From: Mycolicibacterium parafortuitum
GTDB taxonomy: Bacteria; Actinomycetota; Actinomycetes; Mycobacteriales; Mycobacteriaceae
Assembly (NCBI RefSeq): GCF_002086815.1
Contig: NZ_MVID01000033.1
Location: forward strand, 1-64,000
DNA: 64,000 nucleotides
Direction of reading: 5' to 3'
In this document: positions 33,282-42,479 of the stretch, piece by piece
How positions within the stretch are numbered: the first letter of the stretch is position 1
Layout: each line of letters begins with the position of its first letter
Position numbers and translations under genes: made by a program
The notes under the pieces: generated by a model
The model's database searches: none
What the model was told of the DNA's origin: nothing
The model's input: the letters and a program-made list of their open reading frames with translations, nothing else

Positions 33282-34560
33282 CCAATGCCCGGGCCAGTGC
33301 CGGCACGGTGAGATCGCGCTGCCACTGCCGGGCGGTGGTGGCGCGCAGGAACGCGTCGACGGCGGCTGCGGTCGCCTCCCCGCCCTCGACGGGCTGCCAG
33401 TCCCAGCACAGCCTGCGGACGGTGTCTGGCGACAGCAGGTTCTCCATCGGCACCGAAACCTGTTGGGCCAGCGCGCTCAACTCGGTGCGGGCGGCCTCAA
33501 GTCGCACCGCGGCCTCGGGTTTGCGCCGGGACCACCGCGACGCCGGCGGCGGCCCGTTCGAGGGCTCCTGCGCGTCGGGTGGCTCACTGGTGCGGGCCCG
33601 GGCCAGCGCGTCCAACCACACCTGCGCGCTGCGGCGCTGCTTCGAACCGCTGAAAACCGGTAGCGCGGTGAGCTTTTCGAGTGTGTCGGGGTTGGCGGTG
33701 GCGGCACTGATGATGGCGCTGTCGGGCAGGATGCGCCCGGGTGCGATGTCTCGGCGGCGGGCGATCTGGTCCCGGGTGACCCACAGCTCCCGCACCGCGG
33801 CCAGCGCTCGCGGGTCCCGCACCTTGTGGATGCCGGAGGTGCGCCGCCAGCGGTCCCGCCGGGTCGGCGGCGCCTCGTAAGTGCGCAGATACTCGAACTC
33901 CTGGCGGGCCCACTCGGACTTGCCCTGTTCCTCGAGCACCGCGGCGACGGCGTCGCGCAGCTCCAGCAGCACCTCGACGTCGAGCGCCGCGTAGTTGAGC
34001 CAGTCGTGCGGCAGCGGGCGTTTCGACCAGTCGGCGGCGCCGTGCCCCTTGGTCAGCTGCAGCCCGAGCAACCGCTGCACCATCGCGGCCAGGTTGACCC
34101 GGTCGTAGTTGGCCAGCCGGCCCGCCAACTCGGTGTCGTACAGCGCGGGGGGCCGCATGCCGATCTCGGCCAGGCAGGGCAGGTCCTGGTCCGCGGCGTG
34201 CAGCACCCATTCGTCGGTGGCCAGCACCTCGGCGACCGGAGCCAGCACCTGCAGCGGGTCGCCGCCGTGGCTGACCGGGTCGATCAGCACGGTGCCCGCG
34301 CCCGCGCGCCTGATCTGCACCAGATAGGCTCGGTTGGAGTAACGGAACCCCGACGCCCGCTCGGCGTCCACCGCGAACGGCCCGGCCCCGGACGCCAACA
34401 GTTCTGCGGCCCTGGCGATCTCGGTGCGGCTGGACGCCACCTCCGGCACCCCGTCGCGCGGTGTCAGCAGCGGCTCGGCTTCGGGCGGCCCTGCCTCGGG
34501 CAGCTCGGCTTCGGCTAGCTCGGCGTCGACGGGGGAGCCGGTGTTTTCAGCTTCAGACAT
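33265..34560 (-). CDS. Ribonuclease D-like 3'-5' exonuclease
   Basis: 431 residues. The DEDD exonuclease domain spans about 40-215: F-A-V-D-A-E-R-A-S-G gives the D-x-E pair, H-A-A-D-Q-D-L the second Asp, and L-N-Y-A-A-L-D-V-E the final Tyr/Asp. An HRDC domain follows (R-D-P-R-A-L-A-A-V-R-E-L-W), with a second helical repeat at the end. The N-terminal 35 residues are acidic and Glu/Pro-rich. RNase D trims tRNA and other stable RNA 3' ends. It matches Rv2681 in order and pairs with the DUF3000 gene, five bases upstream in the same direction. Confidence 0.88.
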   Translation of the reverse strand: MSEAENTGSPVDAELAEAELPEAGPPEAEPLLTPRDGVPEVASSRTEIARAAELLASGAGPFAVDAERASGFRYSNRAYLVQIRRAGAGTVLIDPVSHGGDPLQVLAPVAEVLATDEWVLHAADQDLPCLAEIGMRPPALYDTELAGRLANYDRVNLAAMVQRLLGLQLTKGHGAADWSKRPLPHDWLNYAALDVEVLLELRDAVAAVLEEQGKSEWARQEFEYLRTYEAPPTRRDRWRRTSGIHKVRDPRALAAVRELWVTRDQIARRRDIAPGRILPDSAIISAATANPDTLEKLTALPVFSGSKQRRSAQVWLDALARARTSEPPDAQEPSNGPPPASRWSRRKPEAAVRLEAARTELSALAQQVSVPMENLLSPDTVRRLCWDWQPVEGGEATAAAVDAFLRATTARQWQRDLTVPALARALATPAR

Positions 34561-34565
34561 CGGCC

Positions 34566-35147
34566 TCAGGCGCGGGTGCGCGAATTCAGGTCGGTCACAC
34601 CGGCCGGCGGCAGGCCGGCGGCGTGCTCGAGCACCTCACAGAACGCCTGCACGTGCGGACCGAGGTCCAGCGATGTCGCGGTCCACGATGCGCGCAGTTC
34701 CAGCTGGTGGGCGCGCGGTGGACCGGAGATGTCGCCGTAGCGCACCGATGTGGTCGCGGTGACGGTGCCGCCCAGGGCGGTCACCTGCTCGGCACGCTGC
34801 TCCAGCGCGTCGACGAGCCAGCTCCACGCCACCTCGGGCAGCAGCGGGTCGACGGCCTCGGTGGAATCGAGATCGGCCTGGATGTAGGCGACGAGGCGCA
34901 TGGTGCCGTCCCACGCCTCGGCGCCCTCGGGGTCGTGCAGCAGGATGAGCCGGCCGAACGCATCGCCTTCGGAGCGCTCGGGCACGATCGCGGCCTCGGC
35001 GTGCTTGACCTCGGCGCCGAGCGCATAGCTGTAGGGCGCCAGACGCTGCGGCGGCCGGATGGGCCCGAGCTCGATCTCGGGTCGGACGGTGGTGGCATTC
35101 ATCGCCGCCACCGCTTCACGGAACGGAGCCGGTTCGGCGGTGGTCAC
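34566..35147 (-). CDS. DUF3000 family protein
   Basis: 193 residues from GTG 35147; an upstream in-frame ATG at 35213 overlaps the hemE promoter region and is rejected. The family motifs R-P-E-I-E-L-G-P-I-R-P-P-Q-R-L-A and D-P-L-L-P-E-V-A-W-S-W-L are present. No catalytic residue set is obvious. The product is probably cytosolic and matches Rv2680 in location. It is divergent from hemE, so the 74-base gap must hold two promoters. It is always near ribonuclease D in mycobacteria, but no joint function is known to me. Confidence 0.82.
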   Translation of the reverse strand: MTTAEPAPFREAVAAMNATTVRPEIELGPIRPPQRLAPYSYALGAEVKHAEAAIVPERSEGDAFGRLILLHDPEGAEAWDGTMRLVAYIQADLDSTEAVDPLLPEVAWSWLVDALEQRAEQVTALGGTVTATTSVRYGDISGPPRAHQLELRASWTATSLDLGPHVQAFCEVLEHAAGLPPAGVTDLNSRTRA

Positions 35148-35221
35148 GCCGTTTGACGGTAGTCCATTCGGGCAGGTCTGTCGGCAGGCGCGCCGATAGC
35201 GGCATGGCAGCATAGGGAGCG

Positions 35222-36286
35222 ATGAACACGCGCCGCGAGCTGCCCGAATCTCCGTACCTGGCTGCCGCCGCCGGTCGCAAACCCCACCGGATACCGGTGT
35301 GGATGATGCGCCAGGCCGGTCGGTCCCTGCCGGAGTACCGCGAACTGCGGGCCAAGAACACCATGATGCAGGCCTGCTTCGACGCCGACCTGATCACCGA
35401 GATCACGCTGCAGCCGGTGCGCAGGCACGATGTGGACGCGGCGATCCTGTTCTCCGACATCGTGGTGCCGCTGCGCGCCGCCGGTATCGACCTCGACATC
35501 GTCCCCGACGTCGGCCCGGTGATCGCGCACCCGATCCGCACCGCCGACGACGTCCGCGCGGTCGCCCCTCTGCAACAGGATCAGGTCGGCGCGGTGGCCA
35601 CCGCGATCGGCCAGCTGACCGCCGCGCTCGGCGACGTCCCGCTGATCGGCTTCGCCGGGGCGCCGTTCACGCTGGCGTCCTACCTGGTCGAGGGCGGACC
35701 GAGCCGCCACCACGAACGCACCAAGGCGATGATGCTCGGCGACACCGAGACCTGGCACGCGTTGATGACGGCGCTGACCGACGTCACGATCGAGTTCCTG
35801 CGGGTGCAGCTCGAGGCCGGGGTCGACGCGATCCAGGTGTTCGACTCCTGGGCCGGGACGTTGTCGCTGGCCGACTACCGCGCCTACGTGCTGCCGCACA
35901 GCGCCCGGGTGTTCGCGTCGCTGGCCGGCTACGGCGTGCCGATGACGCACTTCGGTGTCGGCACCGCCGAACTGCTCGGCGCGATGTCGGAGGCGGTCAC
36001 CGGCCACGGCGTGCCGGCCGTCGTCGGTGTCGACTGGCGTACGTCGCTGACCGACGCCGCCGCGCGGGTGCGGCGCGGCAGCGCGCTGCAGGGCAACCTC
36101 GACCCGGTGGTGCTGCTGGCCGGCTGGCCGGTGGTGGACCGGGCGGTGCGCGCGGTCGTCGAGGACGGTCGCCGCGCGGTCGCCGCGGGCGCCGTCGGGC
36201 ACATCTTCAACCTGGGCCACGGCGTGCTTCCCGCCACCGACCCGGCCATCATCACCGACGCGGTGGCGCTGGTGCACGAGCTGTGA
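35222..36286 (+). CDS. hemE: Uroporphyrinogen decarboxylase
   Basis: 354 residues. The N-terminal signature P-V-W-M-M-R-Q-A-G-R-S-L-P-E-Y-R binds the substrate carboxylates. G-F-A-G-A-P-F-T-L-A is the second family signature, followed by Q-V-F-D-S-W-A-G and a C-terminal N-L-G-H-G. It converts uroporphyrinogen III to coproporphyrinogen III in the cytoplasm. The next gene, hemY, starts within the hemE stop (GTGA), and hemQ follows, giving a compact late-haem operon hemE-hemY-hemQ. It matches Rv2678c. Confidence 0.97.
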   Translation: MNTRRELPESPYLAAAAGRKPHRIPVWMMRQAGRSLPEYRELRAKNTMMQACFDADLITEITLQPVRRHDVDAAILFSDIVVPLRAAGIDLDIVPDVGPVIAHPIRTADDVRAVAPLQQDQVGAVATAIGQLTAALGDVPLIGFAGAPFTLASYLVEGGPSRHHERTKAMMLGDTETWHALMTALTDVTIEFLRVQLEAGVDAIQVFDSWAGTLSLADYRAYVLPHSARVFASLAGYGVPMTHFGVGTAELLGAMSEAVTGHGVPAVVGVDWRTSLTDAAARVRRGSALQGNLDPVVLLAGWPVVDRAVRAVVEDGRRAVAAGAVGHIFNLGHGVLPATDPAIITDAVALVHEL

Positions 36287-37638
36287 GCGGCGCGGCCCGG
36301 TACTGCGTCGTCGGAGGCGGCATCTCCGGTCTGGTGGCCGCCTACCGGTTGCGTGTCGCGGCGGGCCCGGACGCATCGATCACCGTGCTCGATCCCGCCG
36401 ACCGGCTCGGCGGGATCCTGCGCACCGAGCGGCTCGGCGGGCAGTTGATCGACGTCGGGGCCGAGGCGTTCGTCGCGCGCCGCCCCGAGGTGCCGGCGCT
36501 GCTGGGCGAGCTCGGCCTGTCGGGCAAGCAGATCACCACCACCGGCGCACGTCCGCTGATCTACAGCGAGGGCCGCCTGCACCAGTTGCCGAAGGACACC
36601 GTCAACGGCATCCCGTCGCGGCCTTCGGAGCTGGCCGGCCTGGTCGACGACGCGACCGTGCGCCGCATGCTCGACGAGCCGCGGCATCCGCTGAGCTGGC
36701 GCCGTGGCGCGGACCCGACAGTGGCCGAGCTGGTCGGCGACCGGTTCGGCGAGCAGGTCGTGGTCCGCTCCGTCGACCCGCTGCTGGCCGGCGTGTACGC
36801 CGGTTCGGCCGCGACCATCGGCCTGCGGGCCGCCGCGCCGACGGTGGCCGCGGCGCTCGACGACGGTGCTCCGAGCCTGACCGCCGCGGTGGCCGCGGCG
36901 CTGCCGCCGCCGCGCGCCGGTTCGGTCTTCGGCGCGATCGACGGCGGCTACCAGGTGCTGCTCGACGAGCTGGTCCGCCGCTCCGGTCTGCGGTGGGCGC
37001 AGGTGTCCGTGCGCGGCGTGCACCAGGTGGCCGGCGGCTGGGAGGTCGTCGACGACGAGGACGGTCGCTGGCCCGCCGACGCGGTGGTGCTGGCCGTCCC
37101 GGCGCCGCGGCTGCCCGCGCTGGTCGAGCCGCTGGCTCCGCGCACCGCGGCCGCCGCGCGCCGGATCCAGGTGGCCTCGGCCGCGGTGGTGGCGCTGGCG
37201 CTGCCGGGCGGGACACCGCTGCCCGAGCAGTCCGGGGTGCTGGTCGCGGGCCGTGGCCGGCTGCACACCAAGGCGGTGACGTTGTCCTCGCGCAAGTGGG
37301 GACGGCGTGGCAGCGTCGAGCTGGTCCGGTTGTCGTACGGGCGCTTCGGTGACGAGCTGGCGCGCAGTACCGGCGACGAGGATCTGCTCAGCTGGGCGGC
37401 CGAGGATCTGCAGACCCTGTTCGGCGTCTCCGAGGAGCCGGTCGACAGCCTGGTGGTCCGCTGGATCGACGCGATGCCGCAGTACGGCCCCGGTCATGCC
37501 GCGCTGGTCGCGGAGTTGCGCGACGGGCTTCCGCGCGGGCTCGCGGTGGCGGGCGCGTACCTCGACGGCATCGGTGTGCCCGCGTGTGTGGCGTCGGCGA
37601 CCAGGGCGGTGGCCGCTCTGCTCACGGTGGGAAGATGA
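36283..37638 (+). CDS. hemY: Coproporphyrinogen/protoporphyrinogen oxidase HemY
   Basis: 451 residues from GTG 36283, chosen for its overlap with the hemE stop. The N-terminal FAD-binding G-G-G-I-S-G-L-V-A-A-Y lies near residue 11. E-A-F-V-A-R-R-P-E and G-G-Y-Q-V-L-L-D-E-L are typical of the family. The C-terminal G-A-Y-L-D-G-I-G-V-P is the second FAD contact. In actinobacteria this flavoenzyme oxidises coproporphyrinogen III to coproporphyrin III, ahead of iron insertion and HemQ decarboxylation. The neighbouring hemQ agrees with that route. Confidence 0.93.
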   Translation: MSGAARYCVVGGGISGLVAAYRLRVAAGPDASITVLDPADRLGGILRTERLGGQLIDVGAEAFVARRPEVPALLGELGLSGKQITTTGARPLIYSEGRLHQLPKDTVNGIPSRPSELAGLVDDATVRRMLDEPRHPLSWRRGADPTVAELVGDRFGEQVVVRSVDPLLAGVYAGSAATIGLRAAAPTVAAALDDGAPSLTAAVAAALPPPRAGSVFGAIDGGYQVLLDELVRRSGLRWAQVSVRGVHQVAGGWEVVDDEDGRWPADAVVLAVPAPRLPALVEPLAPRTAAAARRIQVASAAVVALALPGGTPLPEQSGVLVAGRGRLHTKAVTLSSRKWGRRGSVELVRLSYGRFGDELARSTGDEDLLSWAAEDLQTLFGVSEEPVDSLVVRWIDAMPQYGPGHAALVAELRDGLPRGLAVAGAYLDGIGVPACVASATRAVAALLTVGR

Positions 37639-37642
37639 AGGT

Positions 37643-38347
37643 ATGGCCAAGCTCGATTACGACGAACTGAACTCCACGATCCGCTACCTGATGTTCTCGG
37701 TCTTCGCGGTGACGCCGGGGGCGCTCGGTGCCGACGACGACGCACGCGCGGCACTCGCCGACGAGACCGCGACGTTCCTCAAACAGCAGGAGGACAAGGG
37801 CGTCGTCGTGCGCGGTCTCTACGACGTCGCCGGGATGCGCGCGGACGCGGACTTCATGATCTGGACGCACGCCGAGACGGTCGAGGCGCTTCAGGCCACC
37901 TACAAGGACTTCCGCCGCACCACGGCGCTGGGCCGGGCGTCCACCCCGGTGTGGAGCAACGTCGCGTTGCACCGTCCGGCCGAGTTCAACAAGAGCCACA
38001 TTCCCGCGTTCCTGGCGGGAGAGGAGCCCGGCGCCTACATCTGCGTGTATCCGTTCGTGCGGTCCCTGGACTGGTACCTGCTGCCCGACGAGGAACGCCG
38101 CCGGATGCTGTCCGAGCACGGGATGGCCGCCCGCGGCTACAAGGACGTGCGGGCCAACACGGTGCCGTCGTTCGCGCTGGGCGACTACGAGTGGCTGCTG
38201 GCCTTCGAGGCGCCGGAGCTGTACCGCATCGTCGACCTGATGCGCGATCTGCGCGCCACCGACGCGCGCAGGCACGTGCGTGAGGAGACGCCGTTCTTCA
38301 CCGGCCCGCGGGTGTCGGTGGAACAGCTGCTGACCACGCTGCCGTAG
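37643..38347 (+). CDS. hemQ: Coproheme decarboxylase HemQ (chlorite-dismutase family)
   Basis: 234 residues from ATG 37643, four bases after the hemY stop. L-N-S-T-I-R-Y-L-M-F-S-V-F opens the first ferredoxin-like half. G-L-Y-D-V-A-G-M-R-A-D-A-D-F-M-I-W is the conserved mid motif, and P-F-V-R-S-L-D-W-Y precedes the R-A-N-T-V haem-facing region. HemQ decarboxylates iron-coproporphyrin III to haem b using peroxide. It does not dismutate chlorite. The order hemE-hemY-hemQ marks the coproporphyrin-dependent branch. It equals Rv2676c. Confidence 0.93.
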   Translation: MAKLDYDELNSTIRYLMFSVFAVTPGALGADDDARAALADETATFLKQQEDKGVVVRGLYDVAGMRADADFMIWTHAETVEALQATYKDFRRTTALGRASTPVWSNVALHRPAEFNKSHIPAFLAGEEPGAYICVYPFVRSLDWYLLPDEERRRMLSEHGMAARGYKDVRANTVPSFALGDYEWLLAFEAPELYRIVDLMRDLRATDARRHVREETPFFTGPRVSVEQLLTTLP

Positions 38348-38354
38348 CTGCCGG

Positions 38355-38762
38355 TCAGTCCGACGGCACCAGCCGCAGCGAGATCGAGTTGATGCAGTAG
38401 CGCTGGTCCGTCGGGGTCGGATAGCCCTCGCCCTCGAACACGTGGCCCAGATGGCTGTGGCAGTTCGCGCACAGCACCTCGACGCGCCGCATGCCCAGCG
38501 AGTCGTCGGACCGCAGGATCACCGCGTCGGAGTCGGCGGGGTCGAAGAACGACGGCCACCCGCAGTGCGATTCGAACTTCTCGGTGCTGCGGAACAATTC
38601 GGCGCCGCAGGCGCGGCACTGGTAGATCCCCGGGGTCTTGGTGTCGGTGTACTCACCGGTGAACGGACGTTCGGTGCCGGCCTGGCGCAGCACCGCGAAC
38701 TCCTGCGGGGTCAACCGCTTGCGCCACTCGTCGTCGCTGAGCATCAGCTTCGGAGTTGTCAT
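38355..38762 (-). CDS. msrB: Peptide-methionine (R)-S-oxide reductase
   Basis: 135 residues. Two zinc CxxC pairs are visible (C-R-A-C at about 49-52 and C-A-N-C at about 98-101). The S-H-C-G-W-P-S-F motif follows the first. The catalytic Cys lies in R-Y-C-I-N-S near the C-terminus. The enzyme reduces methionine-R-sulfoxide in proteins. It converges on hemQ, with only seven bases between the stops. It is followed by aftC on the same strand, as in M. tuberculosis (Rv2674). Confidence 0.95.
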   Translation of the reverse strand: MTTPKLMLSDDEWRKRLTPQEFAVLRQAGTERPFTGEYTDTKTPGIYQCRACGAELFRSTEKFESHCGWPSFFDPADSDAVILRSDDSLGMRRVEVLCANCHSHLGHVFEGEGYPTPTDQRYCINSISLRLVPSD

Positions 38763-38772
38763 GCCTGCCAGG

Positions 38773-40047
38773 CTACTCGGGGCGCCTTCCGGGGGTGGCG
38801 AGCTCTTTCATCCATACGGGGTCGATGCCGTCGTCGAGGCGGCCGTCCCGCTTGGCGTCGAGGTAGCGGAACAGCAGCACCGCGAACACCACCACCATCA
38901 TCAGCGACCAGCCGTAGGTGATCTTGAGGTATTCCAGCGCGCGGCCGGTGCTGGGCAGCTGCCACAGCAGCCACCGGTCCATCGTCAGGAAGCCGTAGGC
39001 GGCCAGCCAGGCCACCCAGCTGCGGATCACCGAATTGGGCAGCACCACGGTCATCAGGAACGGGAACAGCGCGATCGAGTAGTAGCCCTGCCCGAGTGAG
39101 AGCGCCAGCCACGACGTGGTCAGCACCACACCCGAGGACGTCAGCATCCAGAAGAACGGGTCGCGCTCGCGGTAGTAGCGGTAGAGCAGCCACAGCGACA
39201 CCGCACCGAGCACGATGAAACCGATTCGCAGCGCCATGATCAGCCACATCGGCAGCCCGTAGTACAGGCCGTTGCCCAGGATCGAGCTGTTGAAATAGTC
39301 GCGGGTGGAGAAGATGTAGGGCACCGTGCGGGTGACGAAGTTCATCGGGTCGGCGATCAGCGGCCACGCGGCGGCGTTGAACACGACCGGCACCACGAAC
39401 GCGGCCACCAGCGCGCGCCACTGGCGGTTGAGCAGCGGCAGCAGCAGCAGCGGCGCCAACAGAGGTTTGACCACCAGGGTGAGCCCGATGCTGATGCCGG
39501 CCCACCACTCGTGACTGCGGTTGCCGTCGAGCAGCCACCGGAAGAACAGCACCTCCAGCAGCAGCATGACGCCGTTGATGTTGCCGAACACCAGTGTGTT
39601 GGTGACGCTCTCGGTGCAGAACATCGCCAGCAGCAGCGCCGGTGCGGCCACCGAGGACAGTGTGTAGCCGAACAGTCGCAGCAGGAAGTAGCCGGCGAGG
39701 ATGATCGCGACGGTGTTGAAGAAGATGAACCAGTTGCGCGACGCGACCTCGGGCAGGTAGCCGAACGGCGCGATGATCAGGGTGCCGCCCGGCGGGTACA
39801 GGTAGTGCGGGTCGACGTGGTCGAAGTGCTCGTTGTAGATGTCCCAGCCGAACTTGAAGTTGATCACCGCGCGGTAGACGGGCGCGAAATCGTCGGTGAT
39901 GTAGCGGTTGAACACCAGCACGTAGCTGCGGTGGATCACCGCCATGATCGCCAGCGGCCACAGGATCGACCGCAGCACGGACGCCGTCGTCGGGGGGGAG
40001 GTGCGAGGCCGGAACGCGCTCAGCACAAGATCACGCACGCCAGGCAC
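38773..40047 (-). CDS. aftC: Arabinofuranosyltransferase AftC (GT87-type)
   Basis: 424 residues with about ten membrane segments. The first periplasmic loop carries N-R-Y-I-T-D-D-F-A-P-V-Y, the acidic site expected of GT-C decaprenyl-phosphate-using transferases. It corresponds to Rv2673 in length and neighbours. AftC adds alpha-1,3-linked arabinofuranose branches to arabinogalactan and lipoarabinomannan outside the membrane. Its presence is one of the clearest signs that the host is a mycolata member. Identification rests on topology and synteny, so a related GT87 enzyme is not fully excluded. Confidence 0.85.
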   Translation of the reverse strand: MPGVRDLVLSAFRPRTSPPTTASVLRSILWPLAIMAVIHRSYVLVFNRYITDDFAPVYRAVINFKFGWDIYNEHFDHVDPHYLYPPGGTLIIAPFGYLPEVASRNWFIFFNTVAIILAGYFLLRLFGYTLSSVAAPALLLAMFCTESVTNTLVFGNINGVMLLLEVLFFRWLLDGNRSHEWWAGISIGLTLVVKPLLAPLLLLPLLNRQWRALVAAFVVPVVFNAAAWPLIADPMNFVTRTVPYIFSTRDYFNSSILGNGLYYGLPMWLIMALRIGFIVLGAVSLWLLYRYYRERDPFFWMLTSSGVVLTTSWLALSLGQGYYSIALFPFLMTVVLPNSVIRSWVAWLAAYGFLTMDRWLLWQLPSTGRALEYLKITYGWSLMMVVVFAVLLFRYLDAKRDGRLDDGIDPVWMKELATPGRRPE

Positions 40048-40073
40048 CGTACCTCAGCCGCACCCGGAAACCG

Positions 40074-41633
40074 TCAGGCCGGGCAGTACGTGTCGGTGGC
40101 CGGCAGCTCACCGGTCTTGACGTACTCGATCACCGGGGGCAGCGCGCACGGCGAGTAGATGGTCGCGCCGTGCCCGATGCCCTGCCACATCACCCGCCGG
40201 TTGGTCGAACCGGCGTTGATCGCGGTGGCGGCGACCGCGGCCACCCCTTCGTTGCCGACGATCGGGTTGTTGGCGACACCGAGCAGCAGGGTCGGGATCT
40301 CCAACCCGCTGGGCTCCTTCGGTGCGCTGCCGCTGGGCCAGTTCAGGCACTTCACCATGTCCAGCGCGCCGACCGCGCCGAACTGCGGGTAGAGCTTGCC
40401 CCAGGCGACGACGAGCTCGCGGACCCGGTCCGGGGTCGGGCGGTTGAGCGCGTCGCTGCAGCTGTTGACGAACTGGCCGTCGGTCTGGCGCAGCGTCTCG
40501 GCCTGGTTGATCAGGTTGTTGAGCCGGTTGGTGTTGCCGGAGCGGGCGTCGGCGACCGCGAGCGCCAGCTCGTTGCCCGAGTCGACCCGGCCGCCGCGCG
40601 GATAGCCCAGCGCGGTCGAGATCGCGTCGGCCACCGCGGCCACCGACGCACCGCCGGGTCCGCGCCCGGCCCGCGCGGCGGACAGCAGCTCGTCGACCGC
40701 GGCCTTGGGGTCGGGGCCGAGCGGGCAGCCTGTGGCCGCGCACTGGGTGGCCCACGCGTCGAGGGCCGCCTGCTCGCCCTTGACGCGCTGCTCGGTGGCC
40801 GCTTCGGCGGAGATGCCGAGCGGCAGAGGCGAATCGAGCACCAGCCGGGCCACCTTGTTCGGGTGTGACCCGGCATACGCCAGTGCCACCTGGGCGCCGT
40901 TGCCGATGCCGAGCAGCGCCAGCGCGGGCACGTCCCACGTGGTGCGGAGCCGTTCGATGTCCTCGGCGGCGTGGGCGTTGTCGTAGGCCGAGTCGCCGGG
41001 GGCGATGGTGTCGGTGCAGCTGGTGGTCGCCGTCATCGTGATCGCGCCGAGGTTGGCGACGGGGTCGTCGCCGGCCTGGAACTGCGCCTGCTCGAACATC
41101 TCCTGTCGGTCGAACAGGTCGCGGCAGTCCAGCGCGCCCGACATGCCGATGCCGCGCCGGTCCACCGTCACGATCGGGTTGCTCTTGAGCACGTCGGCGC
41201 CGGCGCGTGAGAGCCAGACGGGCAACTGCACCGAGGAGGGCAGGTCGGATCCGGTGGTCATCACCAGCGGGCCGGCGTCGGCGGGGGTCTGCTGGGAGGT
41301 GGCCCGGACGACGCCGATGCTGACGGTGCCGTTGGCGCCGTTGATCGGGTCCAGGTCGGCGTCGTAGCTGGCGCAGTCGAGTTTCACGCCGGGGATGGCC
41401 TGCACGGCCGCCGAGGCGAACACCCGCGAGGTGCAGTCGCGCCAGGACAGATCGTTCTTCGGGACCTCGACGGCGGGCGGGCCCGGGGTCTGGTCGGTGC
41501 TCGGCGGTTCACCCTGGGGGCCGGCGCCGGAGTCGGTGGCATAGCGCGGGTTGGCGGCCAGCCCCGGCGAGCACGCCGACACCGGGAGCACGACGGCCAG
41601 CGACAGAACGACAGCCTGCACCACACGACGCAT
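40074..41633 (-). CDS. Exported TAP-like alpha/beta-hydrolase lipoprotein lacking the nucleophile Ser
   Basis: 519 residues from ATG 41633. The signal ends with a lipobox V-S-A-C near residue 21. The fold is that of tripeptidyl-aminopeptidase-like hydrolases (R-R-G-I-G-M-S-G in the first half, a C-terminal TAP domain, and a late G-I-G-H-G holding the expected His). The elbow reads L-G-I-G-N-G, where active relatives have G-x-S-x-G, so the nucleophile position is Gly. It matches Rv2672, annotated as a possible secreted protease. The protein may be a binding pseudo-enzyme. Multiple Cys suggest disulfides. Confidence 0.8.
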   Translation of the reverse strand: MRRVVQAVVLSLAVVLPVSACSPGLAANPRYATDSGAGPQGEPPSTDQTPGPPAVEVPKNDLSWRDCTSRVFASAAVQAIPGVKLDCASYDADLDPINGANGTVSIGVVRATSQQTPADAGPLVMTTGSDLPSSVQLPVWLSRAGADVLKSNPIVTVDRRGIGMSGALDCRDLFDRQEMFEQAQFQAGDDPVANLGAITMTATTSCTDTIAPGDSAYDNAHAAEDIERLRTTWDVPALALLGIGNGAQVALAYAGSHPNKVARLVLDSPLPLGISAEAATEQRVKGEQAALDAWATQCAATGCPLGPDPKAAVDELLSAARAGRGPGGASVAAVADAISTALGYPRGGRVDSGNELALAVADARSGNTNRLNNLINQAETLRQTDGQFVNSCSDALNRPTPDRVRELVVAWGKLYPQFGAVGALDMVKCLNWPSGSAPKEPSGLEIPTLLLGVANNPIVGNEGVAAVAATAINAGSTNRRVMWQGIGHGATIYSPCALPPVIEYVKTGELPATDTYCPA

Positions 41634-41656
41634 GGGCACCACAGTACTGATGGCGG

Positions 41657-42445
41657 TCACCCGGCCCCGCCGCCCCGCCGACGGACATAACGCAGGTACA
41701 GGTAGCCGTGATCGTCGCGCAGGGCCTGCTCGAGGGTCATCGCCGTGTGCGCCTCGCCGGCCCCGGCGACGATGCGCCCGCCCACCCCGCCGAGCAGCAG
41801 CGGCGCGACCGTCAGGCACAACTCGTCGAGCAGCCCGGCGGCGGTGAGCAGGCCCAGGATTGCCGGCCCGCCCTCGGTCAGCACCCGGGTCAGCCCGCGC
41901 TCGGCCAGCCGGGCGAGCGCGGTGTGCGGATCCACCGAATCGGACTGTGCGCCGGAGCAGTCGATCACCTCGGCCGCGGATCCCAGCCGGGTGCGGGTGT
42001 CCTCGACGGCCTGCGACGAGGTCAGGATCAGCGGCGGCACCTCGGTGGCGGCGAACAGTTTCGCGTCGTGGTCGAGATGCCCGGTGCGGGTGAGCACCGC
42101 GATCGGTGGCACCTCGGCCTGGCCGCGGCGCTGCCGCGCCTGCCGTTCGGCGGCACCGAAGTGCACACCGGAGTAGTTCTCCGCCCGCACGGTCTGCGCG
42201 CCGACGACGACCACGTCGCACAGCGCCCGCAGGGTCGCGAACACCGCGCGGTCCCCGTCGCCGCCCAGCGCGCCGGAGGTGCCCGCGCTGGTCGCGCCGC
42301 CGTCGGCCGAGGCGATCATGTTCGCGCGCACCCAGCACGCACCCAGGTCATCCGGATACCGGTAGTGGTCGGCGAGTTCGGCGATACCGAGCACGCCGGC
42401 CGATCCCAGAAGTGTGAAGTGCGTCCCGTCACCGTCGCCGGACAT
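41657..42445 (-). CDS. RibD C-terminal (pyrimidine reductase) domain protein
   Basis: 262 residues from ATG 42445 (an ATG at 42457 would add four). It is a single reductase domain: W-V-R-A-N-M-I-A-S-A-D-G-G-A-T near 40 binds substrate and NADPH, followed by D-V-V-V-V-G-A-Q-T-V-R and T-E-G-G-P-A-I-L near 185. There is no deaminase half, unlike bifunctional RibD. It resembles Rv2671, which has been linked to dihydrofolate-reductase-like activity and antifolate resistance. A role in riboflavin or folate metabolism is therefore possible. It is divergent from zapE. Confidence 0.83.
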   Translation of the reverse strand: MSGDGDGTHFTLLGSAGVLGIAELADHYRYPDDLGACWVRANMIASADGGATSAGTSGALGGDGDRAVFATLRALCDVVVVGAQTVRAENYSGVHFGAAERQARQRRGQAEVPPIAVLTRTGHLDHDAKLFAATEVPPLILTSSQAVEDTRTRLGSAAEVIDCSGAQSDSVDPHTALARLAERGLTRVLTEGGPAILGLLTAAGLLDELCLTVAPLLLGGVGGRIVAGAGEAHTAMTLEQALRDDHGYLYLRYVRRRGGGAG

Positions 42446-42479
42446 AGGGGAAATCACAGCACGCCGTTATGGTGCCTGC

